Below are positions 1-8,415 of a DNA stretch of 53,640 nucleotides, in pieces; positions within the stretch are counted from its first letter, which is position 1, and every line of letters begins with the position of its first letter. A program made the position numbers and the translations under genes. The DNA is taken from assembly GCA_017616735.1 (NCBI GenBank), contig JAFZXP010000031.1:1-53640 (forward strand), in the 5' to 3' direction. The notes below the pieces were generated by a model. It worked only from the letters and a program-made list of their open reading frames with translations, had not been told where the DNA came from and did no database searches. This DNA is from Bacteroidales bacterium (GTDB lineage: Bacteria; Bacteroidota; Bacteroidia; Bacteroidales; F082).

Positions 1-1
1 C

Positions 2-262
2 ATGGTCGACGCAGGCATCATGGATCACGCTTACCAAGTCGGTCAGACAGGTAAGACAGTGCGTCCGGCCCTTTACATGGCATGCGGTATCTCAGGCGCT
101 ATCCAGCACCTTGCAGGTATGGAAGAGTCAGACTTCATCATCGCCATCAACAAGGATAAATACGCACCTATCTTCTCAGCCGCTGACCTCGGCATCGTAG
201 GCGACCTCCACAAGATCGTCCCGATGTTGACAGAACGTCTGAAGAAAGAAGTGGAAAAATAA
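2..262 (+). CDS. etfA: Electron transfer flavoprotein subunit alpha, C-terminal part (cut by window start)
   Basis: The reading frame is open to the left edge, so only the last 86 residues are present. They match the FAD-binding C-terminal domain of ETF alpha: GQTGK, then [16 protein letters not shown], an AGM turn, the AIN.D..APIF stretch and the GIVGDL motif near the end. In this family the domain holds FAD, and the alpha/beta heterodimer passes electrons from acyl-CoA dehydrogenases to the respiratory chain or to bifurcating partners. etfB is normally adjacent and would lie outside the window. A strong terminator follows at 301-338. The Met at position 2 is internal, not a start. Confidence 0.93.
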   Translation: MVDAGIMDHAYQVGQTGKTVRPALYMACGISGAIQHLAGMEESDFIIAINKDKYAPIFSAADLGIVGDLHKIVPMLTERLKKEVEK

Positions 263-265
263 AAA

Positions 266-292
266 TGTAGAGACGTTTCCTGAAACGTCTCA
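266..292. repeat. Palindromic repeat, TGTAGAGACG family (copy 1)
   Basis: TGTAGAGACGTTTC, two bases, then GAAACGTCTC. The left end keeps the TGTAGAGACG signature shared with copies near 8261, 47886 and 50702; the right outer end has decayed. It begins four bases after the etfA stop codon. Confidence 0.7.
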
Positions 293-300
293 TATTAACA

Positions 301-338
301 AAATTCCCGGCGGAAGCAATTCCGCCGGGAATTTTTTT
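301..338 (+). terminator. Rho-independent terminator after etfA
   Basis: A perfect 15-bp stem (301-315 with 320-334), loop GCAA, GC-rich in the middle and running into a T stretch. It should end the etf transcript ahead of the surface-protein cluster. Confidence 0.9.
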
Positions 339-383
339 GAAAATATTTTTGAAAAAATGGCGTTTTTATATGAGTATTATTTA

Positions 384-391
384 TATTTTTG
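384..391 (+). promoter_or_regulatory. Putative -7 box of the surface-protein cluster
   Basis: TATTTTTG matches the Bacteroides TAnnTTTG consensus and ends 27 bases before the ATG at 419. No clear TTG -33 element is visible at the right distance. Confidence 0.5.
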
Positions 392-418
392 CAACAGGTT
401 AGCATTTAAAACAATACG

Positions 419-2644
419 ATGAAAAGAATAATACTGATGGTGTTTCTGATGACGTTTTTGTTGGCGTCGGCTTTGGTGAATGAAGCCAAGGCCCAGCTCG
501 TCGTCACCGAGGCGTCGTCGTTGAACGGGTGGACAGCCGATTCGTTGGTGAGAAACATATTGCTGGACAACGGTTTGTCGATATCCAACGCCAAGTTCAA
601 CGGCTCATCAGGAGTTATTAATTGCAACAGCATAGGAGTGTTTGATACTGGCAACGAGCCCACCAACTTGGGTATAAGCTCGGGCTTGATAATAGCTACT
701 GGAGCAGCGACTGTAGCGGTGGGCCCTAACAACAACGGCAGTCTCAACATGCCGACGACATGTCCCGGCTATAGCGATCCGCAGTTGACAGGCATAGCTT
801 CTGGCGAAACTCATGACGTGGCAGTGCTTGAATTTGACTTTGTCCCTTGGAGCGACACCCTTTCGTTTAAATTTGTTTTCGGCTCGGAGGAATATATGGA
901 ATATGCCAACTCGCAATACAACGACGTGTTCGGTTTCTTTCTTCAGGGGCAGAATCCAGCGGGCGGCATCTATGACAATCAGAACATGGCACTGATACCT
1001 CGCACTAACGAGGTCGTCAGCATCAACAATGTCAACCTCAACCACAACGGCCAGTATTATGTTGACAATACCAACGGCCAGACAATTCAGTTCGACGGCT
1101 TCACCATTCCGCTTGAGGTGATGTTTCCCGTGGTTCCGATGACCACCTACCACATAAAATTCGCAATATGCGATGTGATTGACAATGAATTGGATTCAGG
1201 TGTCTTTATCGAAGCGCAGAGCTTTACCACCAATTTGGCGTATAGCATGACAATAGACACCTTATTATATAATGACATTCCCGACGATTATTATTTTTGT
1301 GCCAACCGCATGATAGAGTTCAACACACTTACCGATTGGCAGTATGACGATTTGATTTGGTATTTCGGCGACGGAAGCTCGGCTGTGGGTGCCAATGTCA
1401 CGCATGTTTATCAGGAAGAAGGCTTCTACGATGTGCTTAATGTGTTGCACAATCCACATCGAAGCCTCGACTCAATTTATCTGAACAAGACAATAGAGGT
1501 TAAATCGATTCACTCGGAATCGGCGGCATCTATTTGCCGAGGCGAGTCGTACGAATGGAATGGAAATCTGTATTCTGAATCTGGAATTTACATCGATACT
1601 CTCGACGCGGTAATGTACTGCGACAGCATTGTCACGCTCAATCTTACGGTATTTGAAAGCGACACCACGTCATTAGAAGCGACATCGTGTAATTCATATG
1701 AATGGAACGGACATACTTATTATCAATCGGGTGTGTATTTTAGCTATGAACAGAATGTTCACGGCTGTGACAGCGTCATCAAACTCAATCTGAATATTGG
1801 CAATACGACTATTTATCCGGTTGAAACGGTGCATACATGTTCAAACAACTATTATTGGCATGGACAGTATTATGCCCAAGATGGTTTGTACTACGACACA
1901 ATTTACGATGCCGCCGGCTGTGAGGAGATTTATACTTTAGACCTCAGTCTGAGCGAAGCTTATCATATCAATCTGACAGAAACGGTTTGCGACCGATATC
2001 CATGGCCTTCAGCTGAAGGAGGTTATCTGACCGAAACTGGGCTTTATCATTACGAAGGTGCGACGGTTCTTGGATGTGACAGTATTGTCGACCTTGACTT
2101 GACGGTGGGTAAGACTCCCGATTTACACATAGTCGGGCTGACGATAGTGGAGGTGGCGTCGGATGTTTGTCCGGGTATCTACAACTATTTTATCTCCGAC
2201 TCGCTGGAGCTGGCTCAGTGTACGGTGCAGTGGTCTTGCTCAGAGCCGCAGTGGATGCTTCTGCCTAACTCCGACCCATATTGCTGCACTCTGATTGTGC
2301 GCACATTGGGCTCGGCCGAATTGAAAGCTACAGCTTCTTGTCCGTCGGGATGTGACGATGAGTATACCATCGAGATATTCTCGTCAAACATCGGAGTGGG
2401 AGAGGTTGACGAAAACAAGGTGAAGGTTTATCCTAATCCTGCCAACGATGTAATTAACATTGAGGCCAACTACATCGACCGCATTGAGATGTATGACGTT
2501 TACGGCCAGCTTGTTAAAGAGCTGCACTTGGGCAAGGCGGCGTCGGCTACCATAAACACCTGCGATTTGCAGGGCGGCATCTATTTTATTGAGGTGTCGG
2601 CTATTGATAGAAAAATTGTTGAACGAGTAATTATTTCAAAATAA
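419..2644 (+). CDS. T9SS-secreted protein with choice-of-anchor L domain, PKD-like domain and Cys-repeat modules
   Basis: 741 residues. A signal peptide covers about residues 1-25 (Lys-Arg, hydrophobic core, ending near KAQ). Residues about 27-270 resemble the choice-of-anchor L domain (FVFGSEEYMEY is typical). A PKD-like segment follows near 290-360 (WYFGDGS). Four modules of about 46 residues come next, each with a pattern C...(Y/W)EWNG..Y...G.Y......CDSIV.L.L. The C-terminus is a type A sorting domain (YPNPANDVINI, GIYFIEVS, ending VIISK), which directs export by T9SS and anchoring to the outer surface. The residues before that domain resemble those of the protein at 4037-6556. It is first of four closely spaced genes. 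The actual ligand is unknown; adhesion or matrix function is inference. Confidence 0.85.
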   Translation: MKRIILMVFLMTFLLASALVNEAKAQLVVTEASSLNGWTADSLVRNILLDNGLSISNAKFNGSSGVINCNSIGVFDTGNEPTNLGISSGLIIATGAATVAVGPNNNGSLNMPTTCPGYSDPQLTGIASGETHDVAVLEFDFVPWSDTLSFKFVFGSEEYMEYANSQYNDVFGFFLQGQNPAGGIYDNQNMALIPRTNEVVSINNVNLNHNGQYYVDNTNGQTIQFDGFTIPLEVMFPVVPMTTYHIKFAICDVIDNELDSGVFIEAQSFTTNLAYSMTIDTLLYNDIPDDYYFCANRMIEFNTLTDWQYDDLIWYFGDGSSAVGANVTHVYQEEGFYDVLNVLHNPHRSLDSIYLNKTIEVKSIHSESAASICRGESYEWNGNLYSESGIYIDTLDAVMYCDSIVTLNLTVFESDTTSLEATSCNSYEWNGHTYYQSGVYFSYEQNVHGCDSVIKLNLNIGNTTIYPVETVHTCSNNYYWHGQYYAQDGLYYDTIYDAAGCEEIYTLDLSLSEAYHINLTETVCDRYPWPSAEGGYLTETGLYHYEGATVLGCDSIVDLDLTVGKTPDLHIVGLTIVEVASDVCPGIYNYFISDSLELAQCTVQWSCSEPQWMLLPNSDPYCCTLIVRTLGSAELKATASCPSGCDDEYTIEIFSSNIGVGEVDENKVKVYPNPANDVINIEANYIDRIEMYDVYGQLVKELHLGKAASATINTCDLQGGIYFIEVSAIDRKIVERVIISK

Positions 2645-2649
2645 TTGAC

Positions 2650-3276
2650 ATGAAAAAGTTGTTGATTGTCATAGCTTTACTGGCGGTGGTTTTAACCCAC
2701 ACCAACTGCAACAAGTCGGACGACAATACGACTATTGTGCTGCTGGGAACCGAGCATTATGTCAAGCCGATCGCTGAGTTTATCCCCGACAGCCTGCAGA
2801 CCACCATCGACTACCGACTGGGTACCATGCCGGTGGGCTTTTTCCCATGTTGTGTTGAAGGCGAGTATGTGATAAGTCCCACCAAATTCTGCTATTCCAA
2901 TTTCGTTGATTTGAGCAATAGTAATGATATACACTTCAGAATTTCCAATCAGCATAACCGCGTTGCGAAAGTTGAGATCAACGAAGGCGGCACAGTGGTG
3001 ACCGATACCGCTTATTTGATGGGACATGGTCAGTTTTTTACTTTGTATTTAAAAGAAATCCGACAGCAGTATAAATCCTCGGCAATAGAACGCTCGGTAA
3101 TTATCAAGGGCGAAAAAACCGACGATGGCATCAAGGATCTGATGATTGCCACCATTGTGCTGGATGCCTCACAAGGCCAGAATCCTTTCGTAGGAAGTTT
3201 TATCCCGGGTTGGTATTTCATTTATAAAGACCAGGATGGCTTGGCCGAGAATTGTGATTGGTTTGACAATAATTGA
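2650..3276 (+). CDS. Putative lipoprotein of unknown function
   Basis: 208 residues. The start MKKLLIVIALLAVVL followed by THTNC gives a lipoprotein-like signal with Cys about residue 20; the lipobox is not canonical, but the SDD run after the Cys is common in Bacteroidota surface lipoproteins. I recognise no domain in the remainder, which is mixed beta-rich sequence with a Cys-Cys pair near residue 60. It starts 6 bp after the preceding T9SS gene and ends 10 bp before the beta-barrel gene, so it is probably co-transcribed with both. A role as an accessory lipoprotein of the surface proteins is inferred only from position. Confidence 0.65.
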   Translation: MKKLLIVIALLAVVLTHTNCNKSDDNTTIVLLGTEHYVKPIAEFIPDSLQTTIDYRLGTMPVGFFPCCVEGEYVISPTKFCYSNFVDLSNSNDIHFRISNQHNRVAKVEINEGGTVVTDTAYLMGHGQFFTLYLKEIRQQYKSSAIERSVIIKGEKTDDGIKDLMIATIVLDASQGQNPFVGSFIPGWYFIYKDQDGLAENCDWFDNN

Positions 3277-3286
3277 CAGTTGCGCG

Positions 3287-4030
3287 ATGAAACGGATATT
3301 TTGTATAATTGTTTTGGTTTTGATGTTCGCAGGCGAGATGTTCTCGCAAGACAAGACATATTTCGGCATTAAAGGCGGGATAAATACTCCGCGTCTGTAT
3401 TATACCGATTCGGAATTGAGCAGTCTGCCGCATGATTTCAACATCAAGCCGTCGCTTGGAGTTTTTCTGGAGTTTCCATTGTCGTCGAAGCTGTCTTTGG
3501 CCACTGAGCTGAACTATCAGGTGAGGGGAGGAGGCACATCGTATGTTTACGAACAGGATTACGATGTCACATATAATGTGAATGCCAATTATCTGTCGTT
3601 GCGCCTGCCGTTTTATTGGTATCTTGCAAAAAAGAAGGCTGTTTCGCCTTATCTGATGCTGGGCCCCGATTTCGGTTATGTGATTGGCGGTGAGATATCA
3701 TTGTCACAGCCGGGCCTTGAAAATGAAGCGATCAGCGCGACTATCAACGATTCCAACTACAATCCGCTATACATAGGCGTGTTGGCCGGTGTCGGCTTGC
3801 GCCATAAGGCCGAGTTAAGAAATTACATCTGCATTGTCAAACTTGATGTAGCCGTCAACTGGGGCTTGCTCGACACCTTCAGCCAGGCCGAGCACGATGA
3901 CACTGCTGTTCCGGTCAACATTCATGCGTACAACGATCAGGGCAAGCGCTTCTCGAGAGGCCTTGAAGTCAGTCTGAGCTTTGGCTTAATTAGGAACGAG
4001 GACATGAGCGCTTGTAGAAAATTTAAATAA
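3287..4030 (+). CDS. Outer membrane beta-barrel protein (PorT/OMP_b-brl_2-like)
   Basis: 247 residues from the ATG at 3287. An earlier in-frame start at 3236 would overlap the preceding gene and put 17 residues before the signal peptide, so 3287 is preferred. The signal peptide is MKRIFCIIVLVLMFAGEMFSQ. The mature part has the alternating pattern of a small barrel: FGIKGGINTPR at the start, GVFLEFPLSSKLSLATELNY, LRLPFYWYL, PYLMLGPDFGYVIGG and GLEVSLSFGLI at the end. These are hallmarks of the PorT-like eight-strand barrel family of Bacteroidota. It is third in the cluster; it could help anchor or export the flanking T9SS proteins, but that is inference. Confidence 0.75.
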   Translation: MKRIFCIIVLVLMFAGEMFSQDKTYFGIKGGINTPRLYYTDSELSSLPHDFNIKPSLGVFLEFPLSSKLSLATELNYQVRGGGTSYVYEQDYDVTYNVNANYLSLRLPFYWYLAKKKAVSPYLMLGPDFGYVIGGEISLSQPGLENEAISATINDSNYNPLYIGVLAGVGLRHKAELRNYICIVKLDVAVNWGLLDTFSQAEHDDTAVPVNIHAYNDQGKRFSRGLEVSLSFGLIRNEDMSACRKFK

Positions 4031-4036
4031 ACCGTG

Positions 4037-6556
4037 ATGAAGAGATTACTGTGTCTGATATTTTTTATGTCATTGATGCTGGGCGCAAACGCTCAGGTGG
4101 ATACCGAGTTTTGGTTCGCGGCACCCGACCTTGAAGCTCAGCATGCCCAGCAACCCATACGATTTTGCATTTCGTCTTTCGAGACACCCGCCACAGTTGT
4201 GTTTGACCAGCCGGCAAATCCTGATTATACTGCTCAAACGTTTCAGCTCGGAGCCAACGATTTCTGTGTGTATGATGTGTCAAGTATCATCCAAATGGTT
4301 GAGACACAGCCGTATAACACAGTTTTGAACACCGGTTTTCACATCACGTCTGATACGCCTGTGGAGGTGTATTATGAATCGGACAACAATAACAGCGAAA
4401 TTTATTCGCTAAAAGGTGTCAATGCTTTGGGAACAAGTTTTATTGTCCCGATGCAGTTTACCTACGACAATCATTATTCCACTACATGCAGCCGCATAGA
4501 AGTTGTAGCCACACAAGACGCCACAACGGTCAATTTCGTGCCGTCGCAGGATATCAAAGGAGGCATATCGGCCGGTGACACTGTGACGGTGATGCTTAAC
4601 CGCGGCCAATCTTATGCGATAGAGTCGAGCAGCCCGGCAGCGTCACATCATCTGTGCAACACTTGGGTGACTGCCGACAAACCGATAGCTGTCAACACCT
4701 CGGACGACTCGGTTAATCAAGGCAGCAATTACGACTTGGTGGGCGACCAGATTGTCCCGATTGACCTTCTCGGCAACGAGTATCTTGCACTTTGGAACAA
4801 CACCCAAAGGGAATATCTGTATTTTTTCCCCACCGAAGACGATACCAAAATCTATCTTAACGGCAGCCAAACTCCTGTGGCTACGCTTAACGTGGGTGAA
4901 AAATTTCAGTACCAGCTCAACTCGGCGGCTGTCTATATCAATGCCGACAAGCCGATAGCTGTTTTTCAGTTGGCGTGCGCCAGCAACAATTCGTCGGAAT
5001 TCGGTGGCACAATGCTGCCACATATCAATTGCACCGGTTCGCGTAAGACTGTGTACAAGCGAAATTCAAACTCCGACATCGTGATAACTCTGGTGGTAAG
5101 AACCGATTGCGTCGGCGATTTCATTCTGAATGACAATGCCAACAGCCTCACCAGTGCAGATTTTCATGTGGTGCCGTCCAACGATTTTTATTCGTACTGT
5201 AGAAAAAACGTCAGCCAATATGTGCCCGCCAACGGCTTGATGACCATCGAAAACACTAACGAAGACGGATTTTATCAGTTGGGAGTTTTTTCGGGCGCTA
5301 CGGGCACTTGCTCGTATGGCTATTTCTCTGATTATCGGCAATATGCCACAGCTATTTTTGATATGGACGACTCATATTGCACGGGTGATGACATAGTCTT
5401 CAACTTCATTGCTGACAACTTGGACGAAGTTACATTGGTGCTGCCCGACGGCTCAACCATGACGCAGCAGCCTTACGTGTTGAACAATGTCCAGACCACA
5501 CAGGCCGGAACTTATTCTCTGCAAGGCGAGATATGCAACGGCGTGCAGATACTTGACGAGATAGAAATTCATATTAACGGGCCTGCGACTGATACAATCA
5601 ACCTTTCGGGATGCGGCCAGCACCATTGGCACGGATTTGTTTTTGAAGGTCAGGTAGATACCACCGTGGTGATTAGCAATCCTGAGGGTTGTGACAGTAT
5701 ATTTTACGTGCATTCGGCCGTTGTCGGATTGTATTTGGGTGATGATGTCAACCTTGTAGGATGCGGCGTCCAGCATTGGCATGGGTTTGACTTTACCCAC
5801 AATCTTGATACAATAATGATTTTCAACAATGAGAACGATTGCGACAGTATATATAAGGTGCATGTGTCGATAGAAGGCGCTTACACCGACAATGTAAACT
5901 TGACGGGATGTGGTGAGCAGCATTGGAACGGCTTCGTTTTCGACCATACCGTCGATACGGTGGTCGCTATAAGCAACCCGGGCGACTGCGACAGCCTTTA
6001 TAACGTTCATGTGGAAATTGAGAATGTAAGCATGGGGATAGAAGGCCTGACAATTATTGCCGTGGCTTCGGATCTGTGGCCTGGAGTGTATAATTATCAC
6101 ATTTCCAATTCTGAAGAATTCGCAGGATGCGACATCAGCTGGACCTGTTCCAACCCAAGCTGGACCATCACGCCGTTTACCAACGATCCTTATTGGGTGC
6201 GACTGATTGCAAACACCTTGGGCGATGCCACCTTAACAGCTCAAGCCACCTGTTCGACAGGCTGTGACGCCACGGCCGTCTTACAACTGAATGCCAGCTA
6301 TGTCGGCGTCGACGAAGTGGATAACAACAACGTGTCGATTTATCCCAACCCGGCCAACGACAATGTTATCATTAAAGGCGAGCGGCTGAAACAGGTGACA
6401 ATCTACAACTGCTATGGACAGAAATGCCTTGACTTTGCTTTGGATTCGGCTGATGAAATTGCCATTGGCACTACCACTTTGACTGGTGGAATGTACGCTG
6501 TGGAAATTGTTACCGCCAAAGGTAAAATCATGCGACGTTTGATGATTGCAAAATAA
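4037..6556 (+). CDS. T9SS-secreted protein with IgGFc-binding-like N-terminal region and tandem Cys modules
   Basis: 839 residues from ATG 4037 (a GTG directly before it could also serve). Signal peptide ends near GANAQ. Residues about 22-430 look like the IgGFc-binding N-terminal domain found in Bacteroidota surface proteins (DTEFWFAAPDL at its start, later ADKPIAVNTSDD and ADKPIAVFQLACASN). Three modules of about 45 residues follow, each with GCG..HW.GF.F....DT......CDSIY.VH. The C-terminus is a T9SS type A sorting domain (YPNPANDNVII, GGMYAVEIV, ending LMIAK). The part before it is clearly related to the first gene of the cluster. Function is probably in surface contact; binding to immunoglobulin is not implied by the domain name. 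Confidence 0.82.
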   Translation: MKRLLCLIFFMSLMLGANAQVDTEFWFAAPDLEAQHAQQPIRFCISSFETPATVVFDQPANPDYTAQTFQLGANDFCVYDVSSIIQMVETQPYNTVLNTGFHITSDTPVEVYYESDNNNSEIYSLKGVNALGTSFIVPMQFTYDNHYSTTCSRIEVVATQDATTVNFVPSQDIKGGISAGDTVTVMLNRGQSYAIESSSPAASHHLCNTWVTADKPIAVNTSDDSVNQGSNYDLVGDQIVPIDLLGNEYLALWNNTQREYLYFFPTEDDTKIYLNGSQTPVATLNVGEKFQYQLNSAAVYINADKPIAVFQLACASNNSSEFGGTMLPHINCTGSRKTVYKRNSNSDIVITLVVRTDCVGDFILNDNANSLTSADFHVVPSNDFYSYCRKNVSQYVPANGLMTIENTNEDGFYQLGVFSGATGTCSYGYFSDYRQYATAIFDMDDSYCTGDDIVFNFIADNLDEVTLVLPDGSTMTQQPYVLNNVQTTQAGTYSLQGEICNGVQILDEIEIHINGPATDTINLSGCGQHHWHGFVFEGQVDTTVVISNPEGCDSIFYVHSAVVGLYLGDDVNLVGCGVQHWHGFDFTHNLDTIMIFNNENDCDSIYKVHVSIEGAYTDNVNLTGCGEQHWNGFVFDHTVDTVVAISNPGDCDSLYNVHVEIENVSMGIEGLTIIAVASDLWPGVYNYHISNSEEFAGCDISWTCSNPSWTITPFTNDPYWVRLIANTLGDATLTAQATCSTGCDATAVLQLNASYVGVDEVDNNNVSIYPNPANDNVIIKGERLKQVTIYNCYGQKCLDFALDSADEIAIGTTTLTGGMYAVEIVTAKGKIMRRLMIAK

Positions 6557-6580
6557 ATTCAAGACATTTTATTAAATTTT

Positions 6581-6610
6581 CTTGCGCAATCAAAAAATTT
6601 CGTATTTTTG
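6581..6610 (+). promoter_or_regulatory. Promoter of the 4.5S RNA gene
   Basis: CTTG at 6581-6584 and TATTTTTG at 6603-6610, 18 bases apart, fit the Bacteroides -33/-7 pattern. The predicted start lies about 4-7 bases downstream, exactly where the folded RNA begins. Confidence 0.8.
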
Positions 6611-6613
6611 CAG

Positions 6614-6710
6614 CGGGTAAGTCTTATACGACCAGCTCCTGTCGAACTCCCCCAGGGCCGGAAGGCAGCAAGGGTAGATGGTTGAGCGGTGCGATGTAAG
6701 TAGCTTACCT
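6614..6710 (+). ncRNA. ffs: 4.5S (bacterial SRP) RNA
   Basis: About 97 nt. The conserved apical domain that binds Ffh is present: CAGCTCCTGTCGAAC and CCCCCAGGGCCGGAAGGCAG, with the GGAA-type tetraloop GGCCGGAAGGC and the asymmetric AGCA side. The ends close as GGTAAG (6616-6621) with CTTACC (6704-6709). A T stretch at 6710-6716 gives termination. This is the small Alu-less form usual in Gram-negative bacteria. It forms the particle with Ffh that brings membrane proteins to SecYEG. It sits between a T9SS gene and a membrane protein gene and has its own promoter. Confidence 0.95.
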
Positions 6711-6723
6711 TTTTTTATGTGAA

Positions 6724-7191
6724 ATGATTATAAACCCAACATATACGGGCAAACAGTATTGGCTCACGACAATCATCTCCGGATTGCTGCTAGGCGTTTT
6801 GTTATCAACGGCTTACATGCTGTTCTTCGATCGCCTTTATGTTGAGTATTCCTATCTGTTCTCCATTCTTTATTTTATTCCGCTGGTATGGCTCACAGTT
6901 ACTCTGGCGTTTTTCAAAATCAAGTTTGTGTGGGATGATTTCGGATATCGCCAGGCTTTTGTGATGAGTCTTGTAACCGGCTTGATTGGCGCTGTAGTGT
7001 TCAGTATAGCCATCTATTTCATATATGCTTATATGAAGATTTGGAGCAGGATGGACCTTTACGAAAACGGCCGGCAGATGCGCGAGCTTTTTTCGCCTCA
7101 GGTGGCAGCCCTTTCAATGTTGGCGATAAATATAATTTTAACTCTCATTTATTCACTGATTATTGCTATCTTTGCACGTAAAAAAGATTGA
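6724..7191 (+). CDS. DUF4199 family membrane protein
   Basis: 155 residues with four hydrophobic segments (about residues 13-35, 43-65, 80-104 and 127-150). Length, the short N-terminal cytosolic part and the last helix ending in ARKKD fit DUF4199, a Bacteroidota inner-membrane family of unknown function. It lies two bases before the ATG of the glycosyltransferase gene, a gene order I associate with this phylum. Its start is only about 14 bp after the 4.5S RNA, so it may rely on read-through or an unseen promoter. A role in supporting the neighbouring membrane glycosyltransferase is inference. Confidence 0.75.
   Translation: MIINPTYTGKQYWLTTIISGLLLGVLLSTAYMLFFDRLYVEYSYLFSILYFIPLVWLTVTLAFFKIKFVWDDFGYRQAFVMSLVTGLIGAVVFSIAIYFIYAYMKIWSRMDLYENGRQMRELFSPQVAALSMLAINIILTLIYSLIIAIFARKKD
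7167..7174 (+). promoter_or_regulatory. Possible internal promoter for the glycosyltransferase gene
   Basis: TATCTTTG lies inside the last codons of the DUF4199 gene and ends 19 bases before the ATG at 7194. It matches TAnnTTTG; a clear -33 box is lacking. Confidence 0.4.
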
Positions 7192-7193
7192 AA

Positions 7194-8129
7194 ATGAATA
7201 TCTCTGTTGTAATACCTTTGTTGAACGAGGAAGAGTCGTTGCCTGAACTTGAGGCTTGGATTCGCCGAGTGATGGAAGCGAACCAGTTTTCTTATGAAAT
7301 TGTGTTCGTTGACGACGGCAGCACCGATGGCTCGTGGCACTGCATCCAGAAACTTAAGGAGAACAACCCCAACATTCATGGAATTCGTTTCCGCCGCAAT
7401 TACGGCAAATCGGCCGCGTTGAACGAGGGTTTTAAAATTGTGAAGGGCGATGTGGTCATCACCATGGATGCCGACCTTCAGGACAGCCCCGACGAGATAC
7501 CTGAGCTTTACAACATGATTGAAAACCAAGGCTACGACTTGGTCAGCGGTTGGAAGAAAAAACGTTACGACTCGACAGTGACCAAGAACATTCCGTCAAA
7601 GTTTTACAATTGGTCGACACGTCGCATGACAGGTATCAAGCTGCACGATTTCAACTGCGGCCTGAAGGCTTATCGCAACGAGGTGGTGAAAAGCATAGAG
7701 ATATACGGCGAGATGCACCGTTACATTCCGGTCATCGCCAAGGCTGCCGGATTCACGCACATAGGGGAGAAGGTGGTGCATCACCAGAAGAGAAAATTCG
7801 GCGTTTCGAAGTTTGGAATGAGCAGGTTTTTGAGAGGTTATCTCGATTTGCTGACCATCACTTTCATATCGAAATTCGGCAAGCGCCCGATGCATCTTTT
7901 CGGTGGCTTGGGTAGCTTGACGTTTTTGGCTGGTTTCATCATCGGTATCATACTGGTTGTGAAGAAGTTTGCATTCCATGCATACGGAATGACCACCCGT
8001 CCGCTGTTTTATTTGGCTTTGGTGTGCATAATCGTTGGTGTTCAGCTGTTTATGACTGGATTCCTAGCCGAATTGGTACAGTCATCATCGTCAAAGCGAA
8101 AACTCTACGGAATTTCAGAAAAGATTTAA
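7194..8129 (+). CDS. Family 2 glycosyltransferase (DPM1/GtrB-like) with two C-terminal membrane helices
   Basis: 311 residues from ATG 7194; a TTG two codons earlier is less likely. The GT-A fold signs are clear: SVVIPLLNEEESL at the start, VFVDDGSTDGS, then the DXD-type MDADLQD, and FNCGLKAYR. Two hydrophobic segments occupy about residues 235-260 and 270-295. This is the layout of polyprenyl-phosphate glycosyltransferases that move a sugar from a nucleotide sugar onto undecaprenyl phosphate at the cytosolic face. The sugar cannot be told from the sequence. It is followed by a hairpin repeat with a T run that may end the transcript. Confidence 0.88.
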   Translation: MNISVVIPLLNEEESLPELEAWIRRVMEANQFSYEIVFVDDGSTDGSWHCIQKLKENNPNIHGIRFRRNYGKSAALNEGFKIVKGDVVITMDADLQDSPDEIPELYNMIENQGYDLVSGWKKKRYDSTVTKNIPSKFYNWSTRRMTGIKLHDFNCGLKAYRNEVVKSIEIYGEMHRYIPVIAKAAGFTHIGEKVVHHQKRKFGVSKFGMSRFLRGYLDLLTITFISKFGKRPMHLFGGLGSLTFLAGFIIGIILVVKKFAFHAYGMTTRPLFYLALVCIIVGVQLFMTGFLAELVQSSSSKRKLYGISEKI

Positions 8130-8130
8130 A

Positions 8131-8211
8131 GACTCCAAACTATGCAAAGCATCACTTCAGGGTGAGCCATTGAGGTCTCACATTCGTGATTGCTTTGCAT
8201 AGTTTTTCGTC
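8131..8211. repeat. 81-bp hairpin repeat, AAACTATGC family (copy 1)
   Basis: The repeat runs from GACTCC to TTTTTCGTC. Its ends pair as AAACTATGCAAAGCA with TGCTTTGCATAGTTT, followed by TT, and an inner GTGAG/CTCAC stem sits in the middle. It starts two bases after the glycosyltransferase stop codon and could act as a terminator on the plus strand. Copy 2 at 8335-8415 differs at one base. Confidence 0.85.
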
Positions 8212-8334
8212 TTTAGTACTTCAAAACTAAAAATAATACACTTTTAAACTCTTCAACTTTAGACGGTCGACCGACCGTCTCTACTTTTTCAACTACTCTA
8301 AACTCTACACTTTAAACTCTAAACTTTATCTTAT
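8212..8334. repeat. Spacer with TGTAGAGACG-family palindrome (copy 2) and TAAACTC-like heptamers
   Basis: The palindrome AGACGGTCG / CGACCGTCT is at 8261-8280 and continues into CTAC, matching the right end of the family; the left outer end is changed. On both sides are A/T-rich near-repeats such as CTAAACTCTACACTTTAAACTC. No gene is seen. Confidence 0.6.
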
Positions 8335-8415
8335 GACTCCAAACTATGCAAAGCATCACTTCAGGGTGAGCCCTTGAGGTCTCACATTCGTGATTGCTTT
8401 GCATAGTTTTTCGTC
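8335..8415. repeat. 81-bp hairpin repeat, AAACTATGC family (copy 2)
   Basis: Nearly identical to 8131-8211, in the same orientation; only one base in the GAGCC(A/C)TTGAG loop differs. It ends at the first base of the stop codon of the minus-strand gene that follows. Confidence 0.85.

Noticed and set aside
608-1153. Long antisense frame under the first T9SS gene
   Set aside because: It lies wholly opposite a gene with clear domains, and its translation has no signal, motif or usual composition.
3236-3286. Earlier start for the beta-barrel gene
   Set aside because: It overlaps the lipoprotein gene and puts extra residues before an otherwise normal signal peptide.
5453-6100. Minus-strand frame of 215 codons inside the fourth surface gene
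   Set aside because: Antisense to the repeated Cys modules; the regular pattern of the gene explains the open frame.
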